This document shows, piece by piece, positions 23,301 to 34,904 of a DNA stretch of 64,000 bases. The notes under the pieces were generated by a model that did no database searches, was not told where the DNA came from, and was given only the letters and a program-made list of their open reading frames with translations. A program made the position numbers and the translations under genes. The first letter of the stretch is position 1. Each line of letters begins with the position of its first letter. The DNA comes from Volvox africanus. Taxonomy: Eukaryota; Chlorophyta; Chlorophyceae; Chlamydomonadales; Volvocaceae. Location of the stretch: NCBI GenBank assembly GCA_030268105.1, contig BSDZ01000011.1:1178001-1242000 (forward strand), read 5' to 3'.

Positions 23301-25606
23301 TCATAACCACGCTGTACGGCTATTCGTGTCTTCGCCCTCCCCTGCGACCCGGGGTGGGTCAGTTCCGAAAAGGCGCCCCAACTTCCGGCAATCGCCCCAT
23401 CTGCCAAACCCCCCACCCCCACGGCCGCAGACCACCGACTTGGCGCCGTTGACACAGGAACAGCTGTCTGCACACACCCTGTCCAGCTCTGGGGGAGTGC
23501 AGTGGTACGGCGCTTGGATAGACGTGCCGTACAGCGCCGCCGTATTGAACTTCGTCTTCTCCGACCGCGAGCAGCGTAACTGGGATAACAACGGCATGAG
23601 GGACTTCCACACACTGGTTTCAGGTGAGCGAGATGGGGGACGACGTGACCGTCCGGCTGCTTCGCTTCTGCGGCCCTTCTCCTCCCCCCCCCTACACTCC
23701 CCTACTGCTTACTGCTAAGGCACACACGTGTGTATGTGTATGTGTATGTGTGCGTGTATGTTTGGCTATCGTGTTTCACTTCACCCTTGTCCTCTTCTGA
23801 TCCATCCCCTCCTCTCCCCCCCCCCCACACAAAACTCGTTTATTGGCCTTTCCACGTTTGGATTTTGTGACTGAACTCGTCGATTGCGGCTGCAGCCTGC
23901 CCGACGTACCTCCCTCCTACCAGCAGTTTTCTTAACTCCCTTATCCCTCATCATGGTCCACGTCCACGTTCGCGACCTCCCCCTTCCCCGCTGACATCCT
24001 CCCCCCACCCCATGGCTTTCAGGGGCGCACAGCGGCGACGAGCTCGTGGAGATGTTGCACGCCGCGATGAAGCGTGATTCCGCGGACAGCGACAAGGAGG
24101 TGGAGGACCGCGCAGCCCTGAGGGCGGTGCGTAAGGTGGAGGCTAAGGTGAGGCGGGTCTCTGGGTGCTGTTGTGGTTGTGGAGGTCGTTATGGTTGTGA
24201 TGGTTGTGGAGGTCATCGTGGTTGTGGTTGTGGGGGATGGGGGGCAGCTGGAAATGGCAGGCATGTTGTGGATATAAACCCCCCCTACACACACACAGAC
24301 ACACTAAGGAACACTCTTCAACGCGAAGAGAGAGGAGAACTTCAGTTATACTCGTTATCGGTTACAGTTTCACTCCTTATCCCTTAACGACAAGGGCCTG
24401 ACGATGCGCAAGCGGCGGGAGGTGGTGCACGAGTTCCTGTACACGGTGCCGCTGTTGCCGCGGGCGGGTCAGGCGGTGGAAGTCTACTACCGGCCCGACG
24501 CCACCATGCTTAGGGGGCGCCCCGAGATCTGGCTGAGGGCCACGTGGAACCGGATGGGAGCGGCGGCATGCAACGCAGCGGGCGGGGCGCTGCGGCCCGT
24601 GATGGCGCGGCTGGAGCCGTGTCTGCCCGGCGGACTGGGCTTCTTCAGAGCCAGAGTGCAGGTAGGCGGGGGCTAGGGGAGGGAGCAGGCGGACCGCTTG
24701 CAGGGGCGGCGGCGTAGAGGGGCGTCTAAAGGACAGGGATAGGACGGGGGGAATTGACGTCTTGATTCGGGGACGGGGAGGAGGGAACGGGGCAGGCAGC
24801 CGAGGAACGACACCATCCGAGAAACCACACCATCGAAACCACTCAGTCTGCATTTTGGCGGTGGCTTAGGCCACCCGTGAGGCCACACGGAGGGGAGAGA
24901 CTCCTCGACCAGTTGCGTTGTCGGTTGCTGAGGTGTTTGGGTAAACATTCCCTATGTTGAATGAGAACCCAGAACGCAACTTGCTGACGCGCTTAAGCAT
25001 ATCACAGATTGAGGTTTCAAGAGATCCATTCATTTCCGATAACAACAGTGGTGATGAAGGAATCAATGCTCTGGCAACAGCTATTGAACCCAACGCCACA
25101 GAGTAGAAGCGAAGTATGATGAATGTGATTTCCTCTGACTAAATAATGTTAGGTTGCATTGTCACACGGTGGCGGCTCATGGAGGGGCATCAGTCAACGG
25201 TGGAGATGCCCTTGACTGATGCCTTAGATCGCTTGCGTTACCGCCAGCCGCCTTGTCCAAATAAGGGAATCTTAACCCTTTTCCCTTTTGATGGGCAGTG
25301 CAAGGGAATTGCACATCCCTTCAAACAGGTTAACCCCATCTCTTAGGATCGATTCACCCCTGTCCAATGGCTGTTCACATGGTGCATGTTGGGGGCGAGG
25401 GGGCGAGGGGGCGAGGGGGAGGGGAGGAGGGGGCGGCAGGGAGGGGCCATGGGCGAGTACTGCCAACCTTCTTTCCGTTGCCACCCGCAGGTTCCCGCCG
25501 AGGCGGGGGGTATGGACCTGTCCTTCAGCGATGCGGACTCCACCAGCGGGGGCTTTGTGGACGATAACGGCGGACTGGACTACCACATCCCGGTGGAGGG
25601 GTCAGG

Positions 25607-25647
<41 letters not shown>

Positions 25648-28600
25648 TTGGGAGGGGTGAGAGGGAGGGAGGGAAGTCGAATAAACGGAACATGATACTG
25701 CCGTAGAGGCGCTGCTGTAAAGCATGGCTAACTGCGATATGGTGGAGGACGACCTGTAGCCCCGCGATGGGCAAGGGGGGGGGAGCCCTAAGATTTGGAT
25801 GCTATACACGTGGGGCACACGGCAGCGCATGGGGTATGTCAGTGCTAGTAATGGAATTGCCTTGTTAAGCAATGGAGGCAACGGACGCCCTGGAGCAAAG
25901 CGCCGTGACATTGGCGGGAGGACAATGCGGAGCTATGGGCTGGCTAGCTGGCTAGCTAGCTGGCTGAATGGCTGGCCGAAACCGCGCCAGCCTTCCGCTC
26001 TCCCTTTTCATTTCACTCCTAACCCGAATGGATATATGCGTTTTACTTTGTGCATTGTGCTCTTGCCAGGCCGCCCGCACGCGATCTCTCTCTCTCTCTC
26101 TCTCTCTTATATGTATACACATGTATAATGTATAATATGAATATATCATAAGAATTATTATTAGATGTGATATATGATTATATATATTATATATGATTAT
26201 ATATGTAATATGGTCCCCAACGAACGCCCGCCGGCCCCGCAGCCACTCCCCGTCGTTCCCTCAATATTGTGCACGTTGCGGTGGAGATGGCGCCCATTGC
26301 CAAGGTACGTAGGCTGGCGAGGGGGGGGGACTCTTCCTCGGCGGTGGTTCTCACGGGACTGCGGGACTGTCTCACACATGCGCGACGTTTCAACAGGCGG
26401 GGTTCCGAACCGAGCGAGCTCCCGATCTCACCCCTGCTTCACTCGCCCTCCTGACTGACCCCTGACGCGACCCCTTCCGCGCGTGGTGGTATTGGCGCAG
26501 GTTGGGGGTATGGGCGACGTGGTGACTGCTCTGGGACGTGCGGTGCAAGAGCAGGGCCACGATCTGTCGGTCATCGTACCAAAGTACGACTGCATCAATT
26601 ACAAGCTGGTATGTTATCGTGCGGATGATGATTGTATGGCGTGGATGGGATGGGCCAGAAGGGGGGGGGAGGAGGCAGGGTGGTTTTTGTTGATGCGCGG
26701 GCGAGTGTGCCCGGACTTGGGGACTTGGGGACCTGGTGAAGTGGGGACGAGGGCTGGTAGCTACGCTCAGCAGCGGACGGATTCTCCTCGCTATGGGCTC
26801 CGAGATGTTGAGCTGGTCGTTGCTTTCGTGTCTTCCTGTTTGCCCGCGGTCAGGTGGACAGTCTGGTGCAGGAGAACGGCTTCAGCTGGGGCGGCACCTT
26901 CGTGCGGGTTTGGCGGGGCTTCGTGGAGGGCCTGCCGACCGTCTTCCTGGAGCCGGAGAACGGCATGTTTTGGGTGGGCTGCATATACGGCAGAAACAAC
27001 GACGCGCAGAGGTGTGACCCCCGAAGCGCACCAGCGCCCCCGACCTGACCCGGGACTCCGGGCCCGAGCGGGTAACCGTCTTTAACCACCTGCAACCACC
27101 TTCAATCACCGCAAAACACCTCTTTTTAACCACCCACGCTACCTTTCAACGTCTTCAACAACCCCAAACTACACGCAACCACCGTCGGCCACTCCCGGAC
27201 ACCCCTCGACTGCACCGCCTCCAGGTTCGGCTTCTTCTGTGGCGCCGCGCTGCAGTATTTAAAGTTGACCGGCCGCCAGTACGACATCCTCCACTGCCAC
27301 GACTGGCAGTCCGCCCCGATCGCCTGGGGTGACCTGGGCGCTGCCAAGACTGTTTTTACCATCCACAACCTCTCGTACGGCGCCGACCTCATCGGAAGGG
27401 CTATGCAGTCCTGCAACGTGGCAACAACCGTCTCGCCGACCTACGCGCGGGAGGTGGGTCCGAGCTGAAGCCGCAGGGGCCGGTGGGGGGTGGCGCGGCG
27501 GGTGAGCTGAAGAACCGAATGGCGTAGGTTGATATGACATATGCACTGCTGTCTGTGTAGGGAATGGAGGAAAGTGTGCCTGCATGTGTGAGTCGGGGTG
27601 AGGTGCGTGTTGGTTGGTCGGGGGGGAGAGCCGGTCGCCGCTGGTATTGATGGCAGGTGGTGTAAATGCATGGCAATGCATGCATGGTGGGGTTTTGATG
27701 TCAGGATGCTGTCTGCATGAGTGAGGGGAAGCCACATGAGCGAGCGGGGAGGAGAGCTTGGAGGAGGGCGGGGAGGAGAGGGGGGAGGAGAGCTTGGAGG
27801 AGAGCGGGGAGGAGAGCGGGCGAGGGGAAATGGACGCACTGCGTGTATTGTGACCAGGGTTGTCCAAATATGAAGATGTCCCACTTGCTGTGCGGCGGCC
27901 ATTGGCTTGTAGCTTTTGGGAGCAGCCGTCCGTATCCCTCCCCGGTGGGGCCCTCCGAGATAGCTCGTTGGTGCCTCCGCCATGAGGCTTAGGTCCAGGT
28001 GGGTTCGCCCCGCTGCGGCACTGCGGCCTCCACCGCCCGATAGCCCGAAAGGGGGCGATGTCATCACATCGCTTCCCGCATCGCTCCGTAAGGGGGGGCG
28101 GGTTGCACATGGCGCCCCTCTCCCCCTTGGCCTGGCACATTTACCTCCGTCCAGTGTCAAGAATATGTGGTGCGTGTGGGGGAGATCTCATACCGCCACT
28201 GCGAAACCTTGTACCTGCCCTGCCCTGCCCTGCCCTGCCCTGCCCTGGTTTGGTGGCCTGGGGTGGACCTGCATGCAGATCGCGGGCCACCCGTCCGTAG
28301 CATCGCACCTAAACAAGTTATACGGCGTCCTGAACGGCATCGACCAGGTGAGGGGCAGGGGGCCCGGTACGGGGTCACTACGTCCGTCGTGAACACGACG
28401 TCTCAGTAGGAAGGGAGGGGTTGCGCCCCCAGCAGGCGCATATGCGGAAGTGATTGTATCGCCACGTGGTGCGTTGGCGCACTTCAGGCCATGCAGCCGC
28501 GGGAGTGGAGATCCGGCTGCTCGTCCGGGGGCTCACGGGGTCAGGAAGTCAGAAGGGGTCCTGGAGTCAGGGGAGCTATTCGCGGTTCAGATCCCTAATG

Positions 28601-31070
28601 GGCCGGGGTTTCGCTCGCGGCGATTTCGTTGCTTGGCCCGAGTCCATTCAACACATCGGCAAGAGGGGCAAACCTGCCGCTGAGTATTGCGCCTGATGCA
28701 TGGATGGATGGGAGGTCCCTTAACCCTAAACCCCGACTGGGTCCAACACACGCAAAAACTTTCCTCACCCCACCCCACCCCACTCCGCGGCACCTACAGG
28801 ACATCTGGGACCCCTCTGAGGACCCCTGCTTGCCGATGCACTACTCGGGGGAGAACGTGGCTGCGGGTAAGGAGGCGGCTCGGCGGCTTCTGAGGCAGCG
28901 ACTCAACCTGGCGCAATCGGATGTGCCCGTGGTGGGGTGCGTCACCCGGCTTGTGGCGCAGAAGGTACGAGGGCGTCGTGGGTGCGTCCCGTTGTACGAG
29001 TGGCGGCCCGTAACCAGCGAGCTTGTCGAGCGGCGGCTGCGGGGTCGTGAGGCGGGAGGCCAGGAGCCAGGCGGCCTCCCCGCTCGTGGGTCAGGGCTTA
29101 TGCCTGTGTGTATTGCAGACCAGGGGTTTTGAGAGCTGCCTGTAGCGGGGCGACAGACGGAGCGAGCACCGGTCGACCTGGTGGCTGCTTCCTCGCAGGG
29201 TATCCACTTGATCAAGCATGCTGCCTGGCGTACCTTGGAGCGAGGCGGCCAGTTCGTGTTGCTGGGCTCGGCGCCGGATGGTCGTGTGCAGGTGACAGCC
29301 GTGGGTAGTTGCTGCCAGGAACTGAACGGCGCGCCTGTCTCACTGGTGGAGGTCACTTGCTATTTGCGGGAGGGGCTGATTGCATTGTACCACCGGAAAC
29401 CTGTCATATTTATGTGGCCAGTGACCCAGTTTCTTTACCCACGTAACCATTCCCCACCGAACTCCCCCCCTTCCAAACACACCCAATACGTACGGGGGGC
29501 TTCTCACTCTCTCAGGGGGAGTTCAACGCGCTCCGAGACCAGCTGGCCCGAGCCTACCCCGACCGCGCAGCCCTGGTTTTCACGTACGACGAGCCGCTGA
29601 GCCACCTCATCTATGCGGGGTCAGATATGTTCCTGGTGCCGTCCATGTTCGAGCCGTGCGGCCTCACGCAGGTCAGGAGCGGAGGGGCGCGTGGGATGCA
29701 GGGTTGCGATGGGGTGTGTGATGAGAGGTGACGCCTGGAGAGTCAACGATTGGAAGGCTTGGGGGCAGCAGCACTGTCGGTCAAAACACGGACATATCAC
29801 AACAGGTTGGTGGGTTGACCGGGTTTCCGAGAATGATGATCAGCGTCGGATGGTGTTGCCTCAGATGACGTTGTAAAAGACGAATTCGACCAAGATGGTG
29901 GCCATTTTGGCAGTTGGAATCGATTTACCCATCGGCACAGCCTTCCCGGATCCCATCCGCCGTTTGCTCCACAGCCCGGACCCCCCTTTGACACATGCCC
30001 GATTACATGTGGGTTATGCCCCCTGCTGCCCTGCTGCAACAGATGATCGCCATGAGGTACGGCACCATTCCAGTTGTACGGAAGACCGGTGGTTTGGTTG
30101 ACACGGTGTTTGACGTCGATCATGACGAGGACCGTGCCCGGGTGCAAGGTGAGCTGTCGCGCCTACACCTAGGTTTTCCTGCTCGTAGTGCTTGCCGACA
30201 ATATCAACCGCCTGTGCCATGAGTCAATGCCGCCTAACCATACTCACCGCCTGAGCATGAGGTTCTGCTTGACATATGACCCTGCTGCAGAGAAGGCTCC
30301 TGTGCTCGCTCGCTGTGTTTTGGGTTATGGGTCATGGGTTGGTCACACGTTGTCACCTTCCGTCTCTCAACACGGTCACACCGGCACCGTGCGTCACCTT
30401 TGGGAGGCACAGCGCTTCCCACTTCGTTCATCATTTCACTAAACTTCCGCACTGTCGCTAGACTAACGACGAACGACGAACGACCTTAGGAGGACCCAAC
30501 GCGTTGCCTCCCTGCCTGCCGTGCACGCGTTGGACCCCCCTCCCCCCGCAGGCATGGAGACCAATGGTTTTAGCTTCGAAGGCACAGACTTTGCCGGCAT
30601 GGACTACGCACTGAACCGCGCATTATCCTGCTGGTATTCGGACAAGCCGCTGTGGCATAGCCTGCGGCGGCGGGCGATGATGCAGGTGGGGAAGCTGATG
30701 ATGGGAGGGAAAGGGGGGAGAAGGTTATTGGGGAGGGGGGGAGGTGCCGAGTCCTGCGGGGTCACGGGTTACAGTCTTATCGGTTCGGTAGTGTGGGGTG
30801 CAGCCGGCTGGATGGAGGAAACGGAAGCGCGTTGCAATCACAACGGCAGCCAGAACACGCACGACCCCAGGTATGTGGCGTGAGTTCGTGACATCTGGAT
30901 ATATAGCGTGCCGCGTTGCCTAGCAAGATTGCAGTGCCGTCCTGAAAGAGCCCAGTGCATTTCCTGATATGCTATGACCACATATCGATGCCACGCACCT
31001 GTAGGATTGGAGCTGGAACAGCCCCGCATTGGACTACCTGGAGCTGTACTACAAAGCTCTCAAATCGTAG
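17321..31070 (+). CDS. SSS3: Soluble starch synthase III (three CBM53-like modules plus GT5 domain)
   Basis: 26 plus-strand exons (1428 aa): 17321-17496, 17635-18007, 18294-18412, 18829-19024, 19506-19745, 20026-20106, 20392-20743, 21112-21260, 21591-21796, 22085-22217, 22562-22777, 23431-23623, 24023-24147, 24395-24661, 25491-25605, 26243-26304, 26501-26608, 26854-27011, 27225-27453, 28279-28347, 28800-28964, 29199-29291, 29516-29671, 30043-30148, 30552-30685, 31005-31070. It transfers glucose from ADP-glucose to alpha-glucan in the plastid stroma. Residues ~1-183 are low-complexity with a Thr8/Gly6 run; ~184-300 form a coiled coil; ~310-510 are Ala/Pro-rich. CBM53-like modules start near 513 ([19 protein letters not shown]), ~690 ([19 protein letters not shown]) and ~860 ([18 protein letters not shown]). 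GT5 (~980-1428) shows [18 protein letters not shown] (the ADP-glucose site), [28 protein letters not shown] and [11 protein letters not shown]. Internal exons are supported by phase; start codon, exon 1 and the exon 12 acceptor are least certain. Confidence 0.93.
20125..20178 (+). repeat. Three 18-bp tandem units in a starch synthase intron
   Basis: Three identical copies of AGGATGGGGTGGGGAGTC lie head to tail, 18 bases after the exon ending at 20106. They are G-rich on the coding strand and intronic. Confidence 0.9.
22780..23118 (+). repeat. GGGGAC hexanucleotide array (about 56 copies) in a starch synthase intron
   Basis: Nearly perfect tandem GGGGAC units fill about 340 bases, beginning two bases after the exon 11 boundary (CAG, then GTGGGGACGGGG). 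A single unit at about 23086-23091 reads GGGGTC; no other variant was seen. Runs of four G every six bases on the sense strand are ideal for G-quadruplex formation in DNA and pre-mRNA. All six frames are open through the array and encode dipeptide repeats (Gly-Asp, Gly-Thr, Arg-Gly on the sense strand; Val-Pro, Ser-Pro, Pro-Arg on the antisense), which are artefacts of the repeat and not evidence of a protein. Confidence 0.97.
26083..26108. repeat. CT dinucleotide microsatellite in a starch synthase intron
   Basis: A run of about 12 CT units, followed by AT-rich sequence with ATAT repeats (26110-26210), lies in the intron before exon 16 (26243-26304). Confidence 0.85.
27713..27832 (+). repeat. 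GGGGAGGAGAG-type purine repeat in a starch synthase intron
   Basis: Degenerate tandem units built from GGGGAGGAGAGC and CTTGGAGGAG, entirely purine-rich on the coding strand, inside the 825-base intron between 27453 and 28279. A long polypurine tract, not coding. Confidence 0.75.
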
Positions 31071-32397
31071 TCGTGGCCGCTGCGCCGACAGGGCTGGTGT
31101 CTGTGCGGCTCGCCCCCAGAATGTGGCTGCGCGCTGGCAGTGCTGGTGGGAGCAAGAGGTAGCGAGCTGGTTGCAGTTATGTCCCGCAGTGCATCTGAGC
31201 CGTAGCTGGAGCTGGCTAGAAACGGTCACGTGGGTTTCTGTTGTGGTTAGTGGGAGTGGATGGGACAATGGAAATGGAAGCGGCGCTGTCTCGAGGGGCG
31301 AGGCGCAAGGGACTGATGTTCTTTTTGTACTGCGTGGACGCAGATGGCTATCTTGCCCCGTTTGCCATAAAATCCGCAGGACGAGGAACAATGCGCATAT
31401 GGCTTTATTTTAGGGTTTACGTACGACCTTAGGTGGATAGGCTAAGGTGGTTAGTGAGTCGGGCCCCCTGAACATGAGCGTGACAGTGTGGGGATTATAA
31501 AGGCGATTGAAAAACTGAGCTAATCCGCGTGCGTGCGAGGCGCTGCGGCCGTTTTTGCGACCAAAATAGTATCGGCAGTCTGCACCTGAAGTATGTGGTG
31601 GTGGGGATGCGTACGGCTGTCCCTTACCGGCGGTGAGGTTTTGGGCCCCTGGGACTTGTGGTCTCCAGGCGGGCCTTGCAGCGGCGTTTCCGTAGTAAAA
31701 TTTTGAACAGCGTACAGTCCAGGGGTAAAGAAGAATACGGCATGGCCAGGTGTTTTTGTGTTTTGGAGTGCACCATATCGGGTTTAAACAACCATGCAAC
31801 ACTGCAAAAATGTTCCTTTTTGTATGCTACTGCTTCCCTAGGATGACGATGTGGGTATTTACGTGGCCCGGAGGGTTGGGTTCGCGAACCTCCACGGCGC
31901 ACGGCCAGGCAGAAACGGTGCGCCGGGCGCATATGCCCGTGATGGATTCCTGCTAGAGGCGCGACTCATGAGACTGATTTCCCTACGGTGATGACTTTCA
32001 ACTCCACCCACATGAACGCTGCAGCCAGCAAATGGCAAATGGCGGGGTGAACTACTGGTGTTGTTCTGTGCTAGGAACCCGCTACATTTTAGCTCTGCCA
32101 CAATCGGTATGCCGGGGGTATGAGATGCTTGCGTAAGAGCCAGGACAAGGTCCCAATCATCGCGACAGGTTGCATGCGACCGAGTCTGCTTATAATCGGT
32201 AATCATCTGCATGGATGGCCCAATCTTCGTAGGGCCCCCCCTGCAGCCGCCATCACCCCTGCACTCGTCACTGTAGCAGATGCTGGTAGCCGCATGCATC
32301 TCTGCAGCCGTGCGCCCTGCCGCCTTTGCCATTAGCTCGGGAGGATATGAAGCTGCACGTGGATAGACGCGGGCTGGCTAGATATGCATAAAAGGAT

Positions 32398-32460
32398 AGA
32401 AGGTACGAAAGACAACTGACAAAGGTCCTTGTCCGTTGGCCTTTGTCTTTCGTACCTTCT
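32398..32460. repeat. Perfect 18-bp inverted repeat (hairpin)
   Basis: The arm AGAAGGTACGAAAGACAA at 32398-32415 is the exact reverse complement of 32443-32460, with a 27-base spacer. The spacer itself can fold (GACAAAGG against CCTTGTC). It lies in intergenic DNA between convergent genes. It could be a MITE remnant, a small-RNA precursor or a structured 3' element. Confidence 0.85.
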
Positions 32461-32687
32461 CCTAACTAAAGGAACCAGGGGTTGACTTGGCTGGACGCAA
32501 TACCCTACCACTATATGGCCCGGATGTAGGAAACCTGCGAGAATACTCACACGTATTTTCACTGTACTATTAAACTTGTTGTTGCTTTTTATTCCTGGCA
32601 GGAGTGCAGAGGCAACATTAGCCAATCTGCACAATTGACAGATAAACACATGGCATCACTTATAGATTAACATGACCTTACATGCTC

Positions 32688-32692
32688 AACGT
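32688..32692 (-). terminator. Candidate TGTAA poly(A) signal of the plastid L12 gene
   Basis: TTACA on the plus strand, TGTAA on the minus strand, about 505 bases past the L12 stop codon. This is the nearest match seen and would imply a long 3' UTR. Confidence 0.3.
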
Positions 32693-33197
32693 GTGTTACC
32701 TAGGGCCTGGTAGCTGATGGGGTAGTACGACACATTTACTGGCCAGAAACATAACCCCGGTGTTTATCGGTAGATGCGTGTAGTATGTAAAAACACAACT
32801 CTACCCGATAAAACCGTCAGAGATCCACCCTACATACCACTCTTCAAGCATGTCCACACGCTAGAAATCCGTTTGCCGTTGCCAAGGTCTTTAATGCGTA
32901 CTCGCGAGTGCACAAGTACATCCTTGCACTAAACACTATCGAGGCATCCTACCTGCACCATCCTAGCGCGACGCAGACGGATCTCAGAACGCTTGCAAGA
33001 TCCAGAAAGTTTGCTCCCGGAAACAAATGATAACCCAGATTCCTTGCCACCACTGAAAACGAACACTTCGCGACCTTCACGGTCCTCCCCCTCCACGCCT
33101 ACAACCAGTGGCTGCAGCCGACAAGCTCGGAAAAATTGCCGCTACAGGAAAACCTTTCGATAGGCACAAGATCTCAAGCATCCATGGCCACGTTAGC

Positions 33198-33692
33198 TTA
33201 AACCACCTTGGCCTTAGCACCAGCCTCCACTAGTTGGGCCTTGGCAGCCTCAGCATCTTCCTTGCTCAGGCCCTCCTTGAGAACCTTAGGCATGGTAGCC
33301 GTGAATTCCTTGACTTGGTTAACGGCAATGTTTGCTATGTTGCGGACCACCTTGTAGATGCCGACCTTCTTGTCTGCTGGGATTTCCTCAAGCACAACGT
33401 CGAAAGTCGTCTTCTCCTCAACCGCCGGGGCAGCTGCGGCTGCACCTGCAGCTGGTACGGCCGCGAAGGCTACAGGAGCAGCAGCCGAGGCGTCCACTCC
33501 AAACGTCTTCTCGATTTCTGATACTAATTCTGAAGCCTCCAGCAGAGTTAAAGTCTTCAGCTTGTCCACGATTTCCGACACAGCAGGACTAGCACGAACC
33601 GCAATGCGGCTGCCGCGGAAGGGAGCGCTGCGAACCGCGCTAGTGCGTGGGCGGACGCCCGCAATTGACCTGGTCTGCATGCACAGGGCCAT
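33198..33692 (-). CDS. PRPL12: Plastid ribosomal protein bL12 (L7/L12), nuclear-encoded
   Basis: A single-exon minus-strand gene of 164 residues. Residues ~1-34 ([20 protein letters not shown], then [13 protein letters not shown]) form a typical chloroplast transit peptide. The mature protein follows the bL12 plan: a helical dimerisation domain ([32 protein letters not shown]), an alanine/proline hinge ([18 protein letters not shown]), and the C-terminal factor-binding domain ([20 protein letters not shown], then [44 protein letters not shown]). bL12 forms the ribosomal stalk that recruits translation factors such as EF-Tu and EF-G, here in the chloroplast. The C-terminal domain lacks the usual glycine pair of bacterial L12 (IANIAVNQ where bacteria often have ITGLGLKE). 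The ATG at 33692 has a good context (AGAAATGG). It lies 1.2 kb downstream of ASA4 on the same strand. Confidence 0.95.
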   Translation of the reverse strand: MALCMQTRSIAGVRPRTSAVRSAPFRGSRIAVRASPAVSEIVDKLKTLTLLEASELVSEIEKTFGVDASAAAPVAFAAVPAAGAAAAAPAVEEKTTFDVVLEEIPADKKVGIYKVVRNIANIAVNQVKEFTATMPKVLKEGLSKEDAEAAKAQLVEAGAKAKVV

Positions 33693-34904
33693 TTCTGGTG
33701 TAGAAAGCGACCTTGGAAAATTAATAATAGATCTGGCTAAGTGCAGCAGAAGCGCATGTGTAAGCACATTTCTGGGCCAAAGCTGGTAATTGAGGTCTCA
33801 GCGAGGCGGCCGTACGGCGGATCGGGCCCCAGTTTTCTAAACCTCGTGGCTCATGTAATTGGTTATTGGCATTTTAGCTATGCTTTATGCTGGTAAGTAT
33901 GAGAATTACGTGTTGATGCAAACCATACTGTACATGTATACTCTTCGCACTATGGGAAGCATGAGCGAAAAGGGTACTCTTCAGCCAAATAGGGACAGCT
34001 ATATTTAAACAAGGAAACCAAGTATCTACGTTGTGTGATACGAAATGATTTGATTGCAAATTTGTCGGTCGGTTCTCTGGTCGATAAAAGTGATGGCTTA
34101 ATAAATAGGAATCTTTTATTGAATTTACGGGTCCAGTGGCACTAAAGGAGCTCGCAGTTATCACGGCCATCTTGCTCCTCGGCTCGGGAGGCCTTCTCAA
34201 AGAACACTACCCAATATGTTATCTGGGTATGCCCGTAGTCACCATAACATTTGGACTACTAACTTTGAGGAATTGTTTGGGTCTGTCAGGTTGCCGCATT
34301 TGTGTGGGTTGAATGTGGAAGGTAAAAATTGTGGGGATTCCCTAATGTTTACGCGGAGGGGCACCGCGCCCATCGTGAGCCCCTTGCCTGCGGATAAAAC
34401 TCGGACAACAACACCGGCAACTATCCATTTCAGTCCTGGGTACCCCAAAGTTCGCAATGGTTCACCGTGGGCTAAGCAGTTGACAGGATTACAAAGGTCT
34501 TGCTTTCTCCAGGAAGTTCTACACAACACAGCGAAATAGAAAGAACCTCATTTGCCTGAGCCTACTAAGCATGATGAATGAGCCGCATGCATATCAGCCG
34601 CGTCACATGCCATGCGCTTCGCCAGCAGCGTCTGGAAACCTTCACCCTCCGAAATACCCCGCACCGCATGCCCGTCCAGAATGCCACAGGCTGGCGCGCT
34701 CACTGGCAACGCAAGCTCCAGGAACCCATATCGCGCAGCACAACCCCCTCTTAAAACATGCGCATCCGTCGCTGCTTGCCTGCACCATCACCCGAGTGGT
34801 CACGTCAGGTCGGAATTTGCCCCCACCTCCTGAACTTTAGCTTCACCTATACGAGGTCTTTTCTCCAAGAAAACACGGGGAGACGCCTCTGAGCGCTTCA
34901 CCTT
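33693..34904. other. Intergenic region between plastid L12 and ASA4
   Basis: About 1.2 kb without a supported gene. It should contain the L12 promoter and the ASA4 3' UTR. A candidate ASA4 poly(A) signal (TTACA, minus-strand TGTAA) is at 34489-34493. Confidence 0.4.

Larger units (their letters stand above)
31071..33197. other. Intergenic region between starch synthase III and plastid L12 genes
   Basis: No gene is supported. The starch synthase 3' UTR should begin here, but no TGTAA was found within about 1.6 kb of its stop. Open stretches on both strands (for example about 31410-31802 minus) have no domain. A strong inverted repeat lies at 32398-32460 and is listed separately. Confidence 0.4.
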
